Assembly: GCF_011421635.1 (NCBI RefSeq)
Contig: NZ_WTLI01000010.1
Span: 1-64,000 of the forward strand
Direction of reading: 5' to 3'
Length of the DNA stretch: 64,000 nucleotides
From: Paenibacillus turpanensis
GTDB lineage: Bacteria; Bacillota; Bacilli; Paenibacillales; YIM-B00363
The notes beneath the pieces were generated by a model. That model searched no databases. It was not told the origin of the DNA and saw only the letters and a program-made list of their open reading frames with translations. Both the position numbers and the translations under genes were made by a program. Positions 29,295 to 38,437 of the stretch are shown piece after piece; within the stretch, counting starts at the first letter, position 1, and each line of letters opens with the position of its first letter.

Positions 29295-30407
29295 ATGATG
29301 AATAACGAGGAATTGCAAATGGAAGAAGCTTCGGCGGCCGGAACCTCAGGCGTATCGCCTTGGCTGCAATCCGTTCGCTGGAATGAAGAGAAGCAGCGGC
29401 TCGACCTTCTCGACCAACGCCTGCTCCCCGGCGAAATTGTGTACTTGCCTTTAGAGACGATCGGCGAGGTGTGGGACGCGATTCGTGAGCTGGCGGTACG
29501 CGGCGCGCCCGCGATCGGCATTGCCGCCGCTTATGGTTTGTATTTAGGCGTACGCGGCTTTGAAGGGCCGCTAGCCGATTTTGAGGCCGAGGTGAACCGG
29601 CAGGCCGATTATTTGGCGACGTCGCGTCCGACGGCGGTGAACCTGTTCTGGGCGCTGGACCGCCTGCGCGCGCATACCCAAGCGGCTTTGGCCGCGCAGG
29701 GCGCTTCGCCTGCTGGCGTGAAGGCGTCGCTTTTGGATGAGGCGAAGGCGATCCAGGCGGAAGACGAGGAAACCTGCCGCCTGATCGGCGAGCATGCGCT
29801 CGAGCTGTTCCGCGACGATATGGGCGTGCTGACGCACTGCAACGCGGGCGGCTTGGCGACGGCGCGGTACGGCACCGCGCTCGCTCCGCTATACTTGGCG
29901 CATGAACGCGGCTGGAACATCCGCGTCTTCGCCGATGAGACGCGCCCGGTGCTGCAGGGCGCACGTTTGACCGCCTTTGAGCTGCAGCAGGCCGGCGTCG
30001 ACGTGACGCTGATTTGCGATAATATGGCCGGACATGTCATGTCCAAGGGCTGGGTTGACGCGGTCATCGTCGGAACGGACCGCGTGGCGGCGAACGGCGA
30101 TGTAGCGAATAAAATCGGCACGTACAGCGTTGCTGTGCTGGCGAAAGCACACGGCATTCCGTTCTACGTGGCCTGCCCGCTGTCTACGATTGACCTCGAG
30201 ACGGCAACCGGCGCCGAAATTCCGATTGAGGAACGCCACGAGCATGAAGTGACGCAGGGCTTCGGCAAGCGTACCGCCCCAGAAGGCGTGAAAGTGTACA
30301 ACCCGGCGTTCGACGTGACGCCGAATGAATATGTGACTGCAATTATAACGGAGAAAGGCGTCGTCAAGCCGCCGTACAACGTAAATTTGCGCAAGCTGTT
30401 CGAGTAA
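29295..30407 (+). CDS. mtnA: Methylthioribose-1-phosphate isomerase
   Basis: 370 residues. Converts methylthioribose-1-phosphate to the ribulose form, the step after MtnK. It shows [26 protein letters not shown] with the catalytic Cys, and [19 protein letters not shown] with the catalytic Asp. It is in an operon with mtnK. It has an N-terminal extension of about 20 residues before PWLQSVRW. Its 5' half is notably G+C-rich. Confidence 0.97.
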   Translation: MMNNEELQMEEASAAGTSGVSPWLQSVRWNEEKQRLDLLDQRLLPGEIVYLPLETIGEVWDAIRELAVRGAPAIGIAAAYGLYLGVRGFEGPLADFEAEVNRQADYLATSRPTAVNLFWALDRLRAHTQAALAAQGASPAGVKASLLDEAKAIQAEDEETCRLIGEHALELFRDDMGVLTHCNAGGLATARYGTALAPLYLAHERGWNIRVFADETRPVLQGARLTAFELQQAGVDVTLICDNMAGHVMSKGWVDAVIVGTDRVAANGDVANKIGTYSVAVLAKAHGIPFYVACPLSTIDLETATGAEIPIEERHEHEVTQGFGKRTAPEGVKVYNPAFDVTPNEYVTAIITEKGVVKPPYNVNLRKLFE

Positions 30408-30425
30408 AATCGTTCTCGCATAAAA

Positions 30426-30478
30426 AAGCCCGGAATGACAGCACCAGCCTATAAGGCGGCAGTCATTCCGGGCTTTGA
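30426..30478. terminator. Bidirectional terminator between mtnA and the glucosidase
   Basis: GCCCGGAATGAC and GTCATTCCGGGC, a perfect 12-bp stem with a 22-nt loop, has A-rich and T-rich flanks, so it can serve both convergent genes. Confidence 0.85.
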
Positions 30479-30479
30479 T

Positions 30480-32159
30480 TTATTTCCAGCGGTACACGCG
30501 CGCCTCATATGGACGCAGCGGCGCAGTGGCTGGGCGTTCCTCTATAATCCCATCGTAGTTGCCGATGAGCAGCTCCGCCTCTTCGCTCACCGCAATTCGT
30601 CCAGGCACCGCGTAATGCGCTTGATCTCCGCTAAAGTTACAAAGGACGAGCAGCTTTTCTTTCCCTAACGTTCGGGTATAGGCGTAAATTTGACCGTGGT
30701 CCTCCATGATTAAATCGTAAGTGCCGTATACGATAATCTCATGGCTTTTGCGAAGCTGAATCAGCTTCCGGTAATAGTGATAAATCGAGTCGGGATCGGC
30801 AACGGCCGCCTTCGCGTTAATTTCCCGATAATTCGGATTGACGGCAAGCCAAGGCTCGCCGGTCGTAAAGCCCGCATTCGGCGAATCGTCCCATTGAATC
30901 GGCGTACGAGCGTTATCCCGCCCTTTGACATGGATCGTCCACATCACATGTCCATGATCCCATCCGCTCTCAATGACCCGCTCGCGGTACATGTTATGGA
31001 TTTCCACATCGCGGTAATCCTCGATTCCATCCAGCTGAATATTCGTCATGCCCAGCTCTTCGCCCTGATAAATATATGGCGTGCCCTGCATCATATGCAG
31101 AAATGTTGCCAGCATTTTGGCCGAAATGACGCGGTATTCCTTGTCGTTGCCGAACCGGGACACCATACGCGGCTGATCGTGGTTATTCATATAAAGCGAG
31201 TTCCAGGCGCGGCCCTCGAGTCCTTTTTGCCACTTGGTCATCGTTTGCTTCAAATCGGCCAAACTCCATGGCTTCACATCCCATTTACCGCCCCAGCCGG
31301 AATCCAAATCCATATGCTCAAACTGGAACACCATGTTGAGCTCCCTGCCGTCAAGGTTCGCATACCGGCATGCCTCCTCCGGAGTAACACCCGGCATCTC
31401 GCCAACAGTCATCATATCGTATTTTGACAGCACCTCACGATTCATTTCCTGCAAATATTCGTGAACGTGAGGACCATTCATAAAGTACTGGCCGCCCCAT
31501 TCGTATCGGCCTTCGCCCGGCGCGTTCGGAAGCTCCGGCACCTTGGATATGAAATTGATGACATCCATCCGAAACCCGTCGACACCCTTGTCGAGCCACC
31601 ACTTCATCATGTCGTACACCTCGCGGCGCACGCGCGGGTTTTCCCAATTCAAATCAGGCTGCTTTTTGCTGAACAAATGCAGGAAATATTCGTCCGTCTG
31701 CTCATCGTACAGCCAGGCGGAGCCGCTGAATACCGACACCCAATTGTTCGGCTCCCGTCCGTCCCTGCCAGGGCGCCAAAAATAATAGTCCCGGTACGGG
31801 TTATCCTTCGATTTGCTTGATTCCACAAACCACGCATGCTCGTCGGACGTATGATTGACGACCAGGTCCATCATCAGCTTGATGCCGCGGTCATGCATCT
31901 CCTTGATCATGCGCTCCCAATCGTCCATTGTCCCGAACTCTTGCATGATCGCCTGGTAATTGCTTATATCGTAGCCGTTGTCGTCGTTCGGCGACTCGTA
32001 TACCGGCGACAGCCAAACCACATCGACGCCCAGCTCCTTTAAATAATCGAGCTTTTCGATAATGCCCGGAATGTCGCCGATGCCGTCGCCATTACTGTCC
32101 TTAAAGCTTCGCGGATAAATTTGATACACGACACTTTCTTTCCACCATGTTTTTTGCAT
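30480..32159 (-). CDS. GH13 alpha-glucosidase (oligo-1,6-glucosidase type)
   Basis: 559 residues. Cytoplasmic GH13 enzyme without a signal peptide that hydrolyses terminal alpha-glucosyl units of isomalto-, malto- or trehalose-type sugars. Conserved regions: DVVWLSPVYESP, DLVVNHTSDEH, GFRMDV (Asp199, nucleophile), VGEMPGV (acid/base Glu) and NHDQPR (transition-state Asp). The family can include MalL, TreA or sucrose-isomerase-like enzymes; the exact substrate is not decided here. ATG 32159 is chosen over ATG 32171 because GAGGGCGG precedes it. Confidence 0.92.
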   Translation of the reverse strand: MQKTWWKESVVYQIYPRSFKDSNGDGIGDIPGIIEKLDYLKELGVDVVWLSPVYESPNDDNGYDISNYQAIMQEFGTMDDWERMIKEMHDRGIKLMMDLVVNHTSDEHAWFVESSKSKDNPYRDYYFWRPGRDGREPNNWVSVFSGSAWLYDEQTDEYFLHLFSKKQPDLNWENPRVRREVYDMMKWWLDKGVDGFRMDVINFISKVPELPNAPGEGRYEWGGQYFMNGPHVHEYLQEMNREVLSKYDMMTVGEMPGVTPEEACRYANLDGRELNMVFQFEHMDLDSGWGGKWDVKPWSLADLKQTMTKWQKGLEGRAWNSLYMNNHDQPRMVSRFGNDKEYRVISAKMLATFLHMMQGTPYIYQGEELGMTNIQLDGIEDYRDVEIHNMYRERVIESGWDHGHVMWTIHVKGRDNARTPIQWDDSPNAGFTTGEPWLAVNPNYREINAKAAVADPDSIYHYYRKLIQLRKSHEIIVYGTYDLIMEDHGQIYAYTRTLGKEKLLVLCNFSGDQAHYAVPGRIAVSEEAELLIGNYDGIIEERPATAPLRPYEARVYRWK

Positions 32160-32262
32160 GTCCGCCCTCATTTCTCAGGTCGTTTACTCTACGGTATGAA
32201 GTATACCGAACGAAGCCGTTAATATTCCAAATGGGACGGTGGAAGTCCCAACTTCGATCCAG

Positions 32263-33426
32263 CTAAAAGGATTGCTCAACATCAAGCACAACCGAAGCCC
32301 CGGACTTTTTCCTCATCGTTGAATTTGCAATCCGCAGCTCCAGCTGCTGCACGTACAGCTCCTCATCAAACGGCAGCTCTACCCAGCCGTCTGTCCACGT
32401 GGACAACAGCATTGCGTTCAGCAGCGTAACCCCGTAGATCCCGTCGCTGCCCGGCGCCAGCAGCGGCGTTCCTTGCAGGATTGCATCGGTAAAGTTTTGC
32501 AAAATGCCGCGATGACTCGGGTTTTCACCCCCAACTGGGATCTCGCATTTCCAGCATTCCGGCGTTCCAAAGCCGCCGCGAAACGTGCGGTTGAATTCCC
32601 GTTCCGATACACGAAGGCGCCAAAAAGTCATTTCATCGTTTTCCACGACAATTTTTCCGCGGTCGCCTGTAATCTCAAGCCGGTTCGTTCCCGGAGCCTC
32701 AGCCGTCGAAGCGATAAACACGCCTGTTCCGCCGTTCGGGTATTCTACATAGGCGGTTACTTCATCCTCCACCTCGATGTCATGGTACTGCCCGAAGCGG
32801 CAAAACGCACGCACCCGCTTCGGCATAAGCCCGGTAACCCACTGCCATAAATCGAGCGGATGGGTGCCTTGATTAATGAGCACGCCACCGCCTTCTCCCG
32901 CCCAAGTGGCACGCCACGAGCCGGAATCAAAGTAGCTCTGCGACCGGTACGAGTCGGTCGTAATCCAGTTCGTACGGCGAATTTCGCCAAGCTCGCCCGA
33001 CGCAATCAGCTCCCGCAGCTTCCGGTATAACGGGTTCGTGCGCTGGTTGTAAATAATACCGAACACTTTGCCGGACTTCTCCGCCGCTTCGTTCATTTCG
33101 CGAACCGCCTTCACATGCACGCCCGCCGGCTTCTCAATCAGCACATGCAGCCCCTGCTGCAGTGCTTGAATGGCCAGCGCCGGATGGTCGTAATGCGGCG
33201 TTGCAATCAATACGGCGTCGATTTGCCCGGATTTCAGCATCGCTTCGTATGAATCAAATACAGCAACGCTGTCGCCAAACTGCTCCTTCACCTTAGCTAA
33301 GCGCTCCTCGCGCGGATGGCAAGCTGCAGAAAGCACCGCCCCGTTTACTGCCTGTTGAAGCAGCTTCATATGCTTGATTCCCATGCTTCCAATTCCGATT
33401 ACGCCAAAACGGACCTTCTGTGACAC
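32263..33426 (-). CDS. Gfo/Idh/MocA family oxidoreductase
   Basis: 387 residues. NAD(P)-dependent dehydrogenase with the Rossmann motif GVIGIGSMG and the Lys-containing EKPAGVHV. The C-terminal half includes GGGVLINQGTHPLDLWQW, as in inositol- and sugar-dehydrogenases. The substrate is unknown. GTG 33426 is chosen because AAGGAG lies about ten bases before it; GTG 33435 is too close. It is on the same strand as the glucosidase, 103 bases away, with a small GC hairpin between them. Confidence 0.9.
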   Translation of the reverse strand: MSQKVRFGVIGIGSMGIKHMKLLQQAVNGAVLSAACHPREERLAKVKEQFGDSVAVFDSYEAMLKSGQIDAVLIATPHYDHPALAIQALQQGLHVLIEKPAGVHVKAVREMNEAAEKSGKVFGIIYNQRTNPLYRKLRELIASGELGEIRRTNWITTDSYRSQSYFDSGSWRATWAGEGGGVLINQGTHPLDLWQWVTGLMPKRVRAFCRFGQYHDIEVEDEVTAYVEYPNGGTGVFIASTAEAPGTNRLEITGDRGKIVVENDEMTFWRLRVSEREFNRTFRGGFGTPECWKCEIPVGGENPSHRGILQNFTDAILQGTPLLAPGSDGIYGVTLLNAMLLSTWTDGWVELPFDEELYVQQLELRIANSTMRKKSGASVVLDVEQSF

Positions 33427-33555
33427 TCGCTTCACTCTCCTTGCACACGTTTACATTTTCTTTTAGTATACCGCCGCCTCTTTCACCGCGGCAAGCGGCC
33501 GACCCATTTCTTCGTGACCGGCCTGAAGCACTCGGACCGCTCCGAAGACACGAAA

Positions 33556-33590
33556 CCCCGGTACGGACTGAGCAGCAGTCCGTACCGGGG
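33556..33590 (-). terminator. Hairpin downstream of the nucleotidase gene
   Basis: CCCCGGTACGGACT and AGTCCGTACCGGGG form a perfect 14-bp stem around 7 bases. On the minus strand it is followed only by TTTC, so it is a strong stem with a weak T-run. It lies 40 bases beyond the stop of the 1114-residue protein. Confidence 0.65.
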
Positions 33591-33629
33591 CTCTATGCAT
33601 GGATACGTATTTACGTATGAATCAAAAGA

Positions 33630-36600
33630 TTATTTCAAACGAATTGCTTGTCCCGGGAAAATTAAGTGTGGATTTTCCAGCTTATTCAGCTCGGCAAGCT
33701 GCTGCCATGTGGTGCCGTTGCTTTTGGCAATCGCCCAAAGGGTATCGCCTGGCTTAATAGTATAAACGTCAGCGCTCGGCGCTGCCGGAGCTGCTGGAGC
33801 CGCTGGCGTCACAGCCGGTGCCGCTGGTGCAGCCGGTGCCGCTGGCTGCTGCGCAGGAGCTGCCGCGCTCTTTACCGTAATGCGACCTTCTACGGCCGGA
33901 GCAACGTCGCCTTTTTTCTGGATATACGCAATCAGTGCTTCATCCAGCGCTGGGAATTCGCCAAGCAGCTTACTGCCGCCAAGCATCGTATACTGGTCGC
34001 CGCCAGCTGCCAGGAAGTCATTCGTCGCAAGCACGTACTGCTTGTTCATGTCGACATCCACGCCGCCGATTTTCAGCGAGTGAACACGCTCGCCGGCCGG
34101 CTTCGTTTCGTCGATGACAAACGACATGCCCGCTACCTGCGGGAACGCGCCCTTCGTCTTCGGATAGCTGTCTACGCCATTTTCAAGCGCAGCCTTAATA
34201 TCCGCCCCGGTTACCTGCTTCGTTACGATGTAGTTACCGAACGGCAGCACCGTAATGACATTCCCCTTCGTAATGCTGCCCGCATCAATCGAAGCGCGGA
34301 TTCCGCCGCCATTCGTTAATGCTGCATCGGCTCCTGTCACATCAAGCATAGCATCGGTAATCAGGTTGCCCAGGTTCGTTTCCATCGCGCGTACTTGCTC
34401 GCGCTCGCCGTCCAGCTTCACCGACGTCTTGCCGATTACTTGGCTCAGCACCTGCTCCTGCTCTTTTTTCACACCGTCGATGATATTCGTGATCTGTTCA
34501 TCCGGCGTAGTTAACGCTGCCGCTTCTTTCGAAACTAGCTTAGCGTCAATACCGCTCAGCTTCTTGCCTTCAAACGTAAGCTCGACCACGCCGAGATTTT
34601 TCGTGTATTCTCCGGCGCTCACAATCAGCGTATCGTTCCCGCCCTCGAGCCCTTCCACCAGGGTTGTATGGCTGTGGCCGTCGACGATCAGGTCGATGCC
34701 CGGCACTTCCTTCGCAAGCTTAATGCTTGTGTCCGTGCTCGACTCATCGATACCCAAATGTGTCACAGCAATGATCGCATCGACACCCTTGCTCTTCAGC
34801 TCTTCAACAATCGGCTTCGCTTCCACTGCCGGGTCTACAAACGTAAGACCTTTAACATTGTTCGGGTGGGTCTTATACGTGGTTTCCGGTGTCGTCAGTC
34901 CGAAGATGCCGAGCTTCAAGCCGTCTACCTCTTCAATGACGTATGGCGTAAGCAGGCGCTCACCGTCTTCCTTGCGCACGTTTGCCGACAAAATCGGGAA
35001 CTTCGTAATTTGATCAAGCTCCAGCAATCGCTGGTAGCCATAGTTGAAATCATGGTTGCCCGCTGCCATGGCATCGTAGCCCAGCTCGTTCATCACTTTA
35101 GCGATGCTTTCACCCTTCACCAGCGTAGCGAAATTCGTGCCGTGCATTGTGTCTCCGGCATCAAGCAGCAGGGTGTTCGGGTTATTTTCTTCATAATAAC
35201 GGGCAAGGGTTCCGAGCTTGGCAAAGCCCATTCCGTCATTGGACGATTCCTCGGCGCGGCCATGGGAATCATTCGTGTGCAGGATTGTAATGCGCGTAAC
35301 ATCCTTCTTCTGCCCTTCCGTCAGCTCGTACACGGCCACCGTACCGGAAACCTCGTGCGCTGCAAGCAGGAGCGCTTGTCCCGTCGGACTTTCCGCTGCC
35401 GGAATGAACTCGAGACCTTCCGGTGCGCTGTCCCCAGCAACCTCTTTGCCCGAATAGTCACGGCTTGAGAAGTAAGCTGCGTATTCCGGCTTCTTCGGAT
35501 CATTCAAGTTGTATGCGAAGATGCCGCCCGGACGCTCCAAACCGATAAAGGCGTAGCGGTTCTCGCCTACCTGTCCAATCTCCACATCCTCCGGCTCAGG
35601 CCCTTTGTCGTCACTGCGGGAATCCGCTTCATTTTCATCGTTCGAGGTATTGAACATTTCACTGTTTACACGCGCCAACGTTTGTTCAAACGCATCGCCG
35701 CTGTCGTAAACCAGCTTCATTGTATCTGCATCCCAGACCGAGAAGGAGCGAGCGCCAAAGCTGTACAACGCCTCGTATTTTCCGTTCACATGTCCTTCAA
35801 TGTTCGTAATTTTTAAGCGGCCAAGCTTGGACTTTTCCGTAAGCGTCGCAGCGACTGCATCAAGCTGCTTTTGAGTCACGCCAGGATAATTCTTCGCCTG
35901 CAGGGCGAGCTGATCCTTCACGTCCTCGACGCGCTGCTCCTCGGAGAATCCGTCATAATCGCGAGTATCGCCTTCGTTTGCCGTAATCAGATACGTTTTT
36001 CCGCCTTCAGAAACCAGGTCGATTCCGTCCGGCTGGTACATGCCAAGCACCGGCCAAGGCTGAATATTGATTTTGTCATCCTTATCCGACGCATCCAGAC
36101 CGCTGCCCGGTACAGTATGCTGCTTTACACCCAAAGCGGTGATTTTTTCGATCTTCTTCGATTCCAGGTTGAGAACCGCAATCGCGTTGGCTTCCTGCAG
36201 CGCAACGTATGCCTTCTTGCCATCCGGATTTACGGTAATGTATTCCGGCTCCATATCCTTTTGCGCGCTTCCGCCGTTTCCTTTATGTACGTGTCCTTCA
36301 ATCGGCGCGTCAAACAAAACCGTCGTTACAGAATCCTGGGTAACTTTATCCGCTCCAGCCGAAACATCAATGATCGAAACGGAGCCTTCCGGATCAATCG
36401 TGTATTCATCGTTCGGCTCACCTTCATTTGCTACAAGAATTGCTTTGCCGTCCGGAGTGAACGTGAGCATGTCCGGAAGCGCGCCAACCTCAACCGCCGC
36501 CAGCAGGCGTCCGTTCAAATCAAGCAGTGCAACCTTGCCGTTATCGGTTTTCGGGTCTGAAGGCAGAGTGATCGCGATGAAATCCCCTTTTGGAGAAACA

Positions 36601-36974
36601 GCAACGCTCGTAATATCGCCGATCGACGCTACTTCCTTCAGCAGGTCTTCCAGCTTAATCCGCGCAGTCAGCTTTAGCGATTCGACATCCTCTCCGGAGC
36701 GCAAGCCGGACAAATCGACGATATCAATCGATTTTTCCGCGCCGTTCACAACAAACGCTTTTTTCGAAGCCGGATCATACTTTACAATCTCCGCACCCGC
36801 TTCATCAATCGGTGCTCCTGAAGAATAACGCGCGAGCAGCTTAACATTCAGCTCCCCCGTTCCATCCAAAAGCCACTCCGTTCCCGTTTCCCCTGCAGCA
36901 GACACTGCTCCGGCAGCAGGAAGCGCCAGCGATAACGCAAGCAGCGCCGAGGCGCAACGCTTCATAACTTGCAT
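33630..36974 (-). CDS. Secreted 5'-nucleotidase with choice-of-anchor-I-like and LysM domains
   Basis: 1114 residues. Signal peptide (residues 1-27), a beta-propeller-like choice-of-anchor I region (about 35-555, with repeated NPDGKKAYV and LTFTPDGKAIL), then a metallophosphatase domain (ILHTNDSHGR, DAGDTMHGT, GNHDFNYG, VTHLGID, DGHSHT). A 5'-nucleotidase C-terminal domain follows (ETNLGNLITDAML, NGGGIRASI), then an Ala/Pro linker and one LysM (VYTIKPGDTLWAIA) at the end. It should be exported and bound to peptidoglycan by the LysM, hydrolysing extracellular nucleotides for phosphate or nucleoside recovery. It starts at ATG 36974; a second Met at codon 4 is possible. Confidence 0.93.
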   Translation of the reverse strand: MQVMKRCASALLALSLALPAAGAVSAAGETGTEWLLDGTGELNVKLLARYSSGAPIDEAGAEIVKYDPASKKAFVVNGAEKSIDIVDLSGLRSGEDVESLKLTARIKLEDLLKEVASIGDITSVAVSPKGDFIAITLPSDPKTDNGKVALLDLNGRLLAAVEVGALPDMLTFTPDGKAILVANEGEPNDEYTIDPEGSVSIIDVSAGADKVTQDSVTTVLFDAPIEGHVHKGNGGSAQKDMEPEYITVNPDGKKAYVALQEANAIAVLNLESKKIEKITALGVKQHTVPGSGLDASDKDDKINIQPWPVLGMYQPDGIDLVSEGGKTYLITANEGDTRDYDGFSEEQRVEDVKDQLALQAKNYPGVTQKQLDAVAATLTEKSKLGRLKITNIEGHVNGKYEALYSFGARSFSVWDADTMKLVYDSGDAFEQTLARVNSEMFNTSNDENEADSRSDDKGPEPEDVEIGQVGENRYAFIGLERPGGIFAYNLNDPKKPEYAAYFSSRDYSGKEVAGDSAPEGLEFIPAAESPTGQALLLAAHEVSGTVAVYELTEGQKKDVTRITILHTNDSHGRAEESSNDGMGFAKLGTLARYYEENNPNTLLLDAGDTMHGTNFATLVKGESIAKVMNELGYDAMAAGNHDFNYGYQRLLELDQITKFPILSANVRKEDGERLLTPYVIEEVDGLKLGIFGLTTPETTYKTHPNNVKGLTFVDPAVEAKPIVEELKSKGVDAIIAVTHLGIDESSTDTSIKLAKEVPGIDLIVDGHSHTTLVEGLEGGNDTLIVSAGEYTKNLGVVELTFEGKKLSGIDAKLVSKEAAALTTPDEQITNIIDGVKKEQEQVLSQVIGKTSVKLDGEREQVRAMETNLGNLITDAMLDVTGADAALTNGGGIRASIDAGSITKGNVITVLPFGNYIVTKQVTGADIKAALENGVDSYPKTKGAFPQVAGMSFVIDETKPAGERVHSLKIGGVDVDMNKQYVLATNDFLAAGGDQYTMLGGSKLLGEFPALDEALIAYIQKKGDVAPAVEGRITVKSAAAPAQQPAAPAAPAAPAVTPAAPAAPAAPSADVYTIKPGDTLWAIAKSNGTTWQQLAELNKLENPHLIFPGQAIRLK

Positions 36975-37075
36975 AGTCCATCCTCCCAGTCTATCAATCT
37001 TCTTCGAGCCTATTGTACAGAAGGATGATCAACACGCAGTTAATAGATTGTAAATTCAGCGTAAATTTTACAAAC

Positions 37076-37109
37076 AATAAAAAAACAGAGGCCGCTTCTC
37101 CGCAGCCTC
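37076..37109 (-). terminator. Terminator after the yunC-like gene
   Basis: The minus strand forms GAGGCTGC/GCGGCCTC (imperfect) and is followed by a seven-T run. It ends 20 bases after the stop. Confidence 0.8.
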
Positions 37110-37128
37110 CGAATTGAACTACAACATA

Positions 37129-37431
37129 TTACAGCATTTTCAGCAGCGCATCGCTGCCTTTCATTCCTGCGGTTACCCCCAGCTTCTCCGCGGCAACCGT
37201 TACCGATTCAAGCGGCGCCTCAAGCAGCTGATCGATCGTGCGAACGCCGACCGCACGGCCGGCAATCACTCCGCGGTCAGCCAGCTTTTCGTTAAGCAGC
37301 CCCACATCCAAAGCACCGCACATAATGTATCCTTTATCCGTCGTCACTGCTAAGAGCGTCGTTTTCGGCAGCTTGACTTCGATCGCTAGGACCGTATGCC
37401 CGTTTATGACGACCGGCTCGAGTTTCATCAT
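37129..37431 (-). CDS. yunC: YunC-like DUF1805 protein
   Basis: 100 residues. Matches the DUF1805 pattern with LLAVTTDKGYIMCGALDVGLLNEKLADR, of which GYIMCGALDVGLLNE is the core, and VRTIDQLLEAPL. Function unknown. In B. subtilis yunC lies beside yunD; here the two families are 22 kb apart. It is on the same strand as the nucleotidase but has its own terminator. Confidence 0.88.
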   Translation of the reverse strand: MMKLEPVVINGHTVLAIEVKLPKTTLLAVTTDKGYIMCGALDVGLLNEKLADRGVIAGRAVGVRTIDQLLEAPLESVTVAAEKLGVTAGMKGSDALLKML

Positions 37432-37650
37432 TTGGCATCATCCCTTCGACGTGATGCTCCATTCTATGCGTCTGCCGCGCAGCCCGTGTAGTCAGGCGCC
37501 CAGCCGCGGTTTATTCCTACAATAATAACTTCGGCAACAACGCTCTTCCGCTACTTGCACATCCCGGCGGCCGTACCCTTCCATACGTCCAATCATCCTA
37601 TGTCCCAAAGGAATACAATACAGCATAACGTGCGAAAGGAGGATGCTACC

Positions 37651-37974
37651 ATGCATCGTCAAATCACGAAAGCTCAAGTAAAAACGTTAATTGGAAAAAA
37701 CATCGTCGCTGTAAAAAAAGACGGCACGAAGGTTTCCGGCAAGTTAGTCAGTGTGAAGGGCAACCAGCTCAACATCAGAGTACGCGGCAAAAAAGTAAAA
37801 ACGAAGGCTATTCTTCCGCTTGTACTTTTTGACCTTCTTGCGATCGGTACGGCTCCTTATGCCGGTTACGGATACGGAGGTTACCCGGGATACGGGGCGG
37901 GTTACGGAGGTTACCCAGGTTACGGCGCATACGGCGCGTACGGCTATCCAGGTATCGGCTACGGCTTCTTCTAA
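37651..37974 (+). CDS. Small Gly/Tyr-rich protein, coat-like
   Basis: 107 residues. The first 60 residues (IGKNIVAVKKDGTKVSGKLV) resemble an Sm-like beta fold, a short hydrophobic stretch (LPLVLFDLLAIG) follows, and the last 45 residues are made of GYGGYPGYG-type repeats. Gly/Tyr-rich tails are common in Bacillales spore-coat and surface proteins, so a structural role is possible. The ATG at 37651 has AAAGGAGG eight bases in front, better than any upstream start. It is monocistronic and is followed by a terminator. Confidence 0.75.
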   Translation: MHRQITKAQVKTLIGKNIVAVKKDGTKVSGKLVSVKGNQLNIRVRGKKVKTKAILPLVLFDLLAIGTAPYAGYGYGGYPGYGAGYGGYPGYGAYGAYGYPGIGYGFF

Positions 37975-37992
37975 TCACTCTGGACGCAAATA

Positions 37993-38022
37993 AACCGAGG
38001 CTTTTTCCAGCCTCGGTTTTTC
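37993..38022 (+). terminator. Terminator after the Gly/Tyr-rich gene
   Basis: AACCGAGGC, an 8-nt loop, GCCTCGGTT and TTTT. It may also act on the convergent DUF423 transcript. Confidence 0.9.
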
Positions 38023-38043
38023 GTGCTTACCGTTTTTATTCCA

Positions 38044-38421
38044 TTAGAGCGATTTAGCCGCCGCTACCGCGAGCAGCACCCATCCAGCCAAAAAGGCAAC
38101 TCCGCCAAGCGGTGTTATCGCCCCCAGCTTCGTCTGGTTCGTTAATGCCATTACGTACAAGCTGCCGGAAAATAAAACAATACCCGCCAGCAGCAGCTTG
38201 CCCGACCAGCCTACCAAGCTTTCCGTGGCCTGCAGCTTGTCAACCAGCACCGCAAGTAGAATCAGTCCGAGTGCATGCACCATATGATAATGGACACCTG
38301 TATTCCAGTTGGCCAACATCCGTTCTGAAATTCTCTCTTTTAAACCGTGGGCGCCGAATGCTCCTAGCGCAACCCCTAAAAACATGTTGATGCTTCCCCA
38401 CAATAAAAACAGCTTAGCCAC
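38044..38421 (-). CDS. DUF423 membrane protein (YwdK-like)
   Basis: 125 residues with four hydrophobic segments. The family core GAFGAHGLKERI and the HYHMVHALGL motif are present. Function unknown. It lies 16 bases after gerC on the same strand and may be read through from the ger operon. Confidence 0.9.
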   Translation of the reverse strand: MAKLFLLWGSINMFLGVALGAFGAHGLKERISERMLANWNTGVHYHMVHALGLILLAVLVDKLQATESLVGWSGKLLLAGIVLFSGSLYVMALTNQTKLGAITPLGGVAFLAGWVLLAVAAAKSL

Positions 38422-38437
38422 GTTATACCCACTCCCG

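Noticed and set aside
32200-32262. Terminator after the Gfo/Idh/MocA gene (GGGAC/GTCCC hairpin near 32235)
   Set aside because: Only five base pairs and no clear T-run, so too weak to list as a terminator.
37860-37970. CRISPR or tandem DNA repeat
   Set aside because: The repeated bases encode Gly/Tyr repeats of a protein; spacing and sequence are not those of a CRISPR array.
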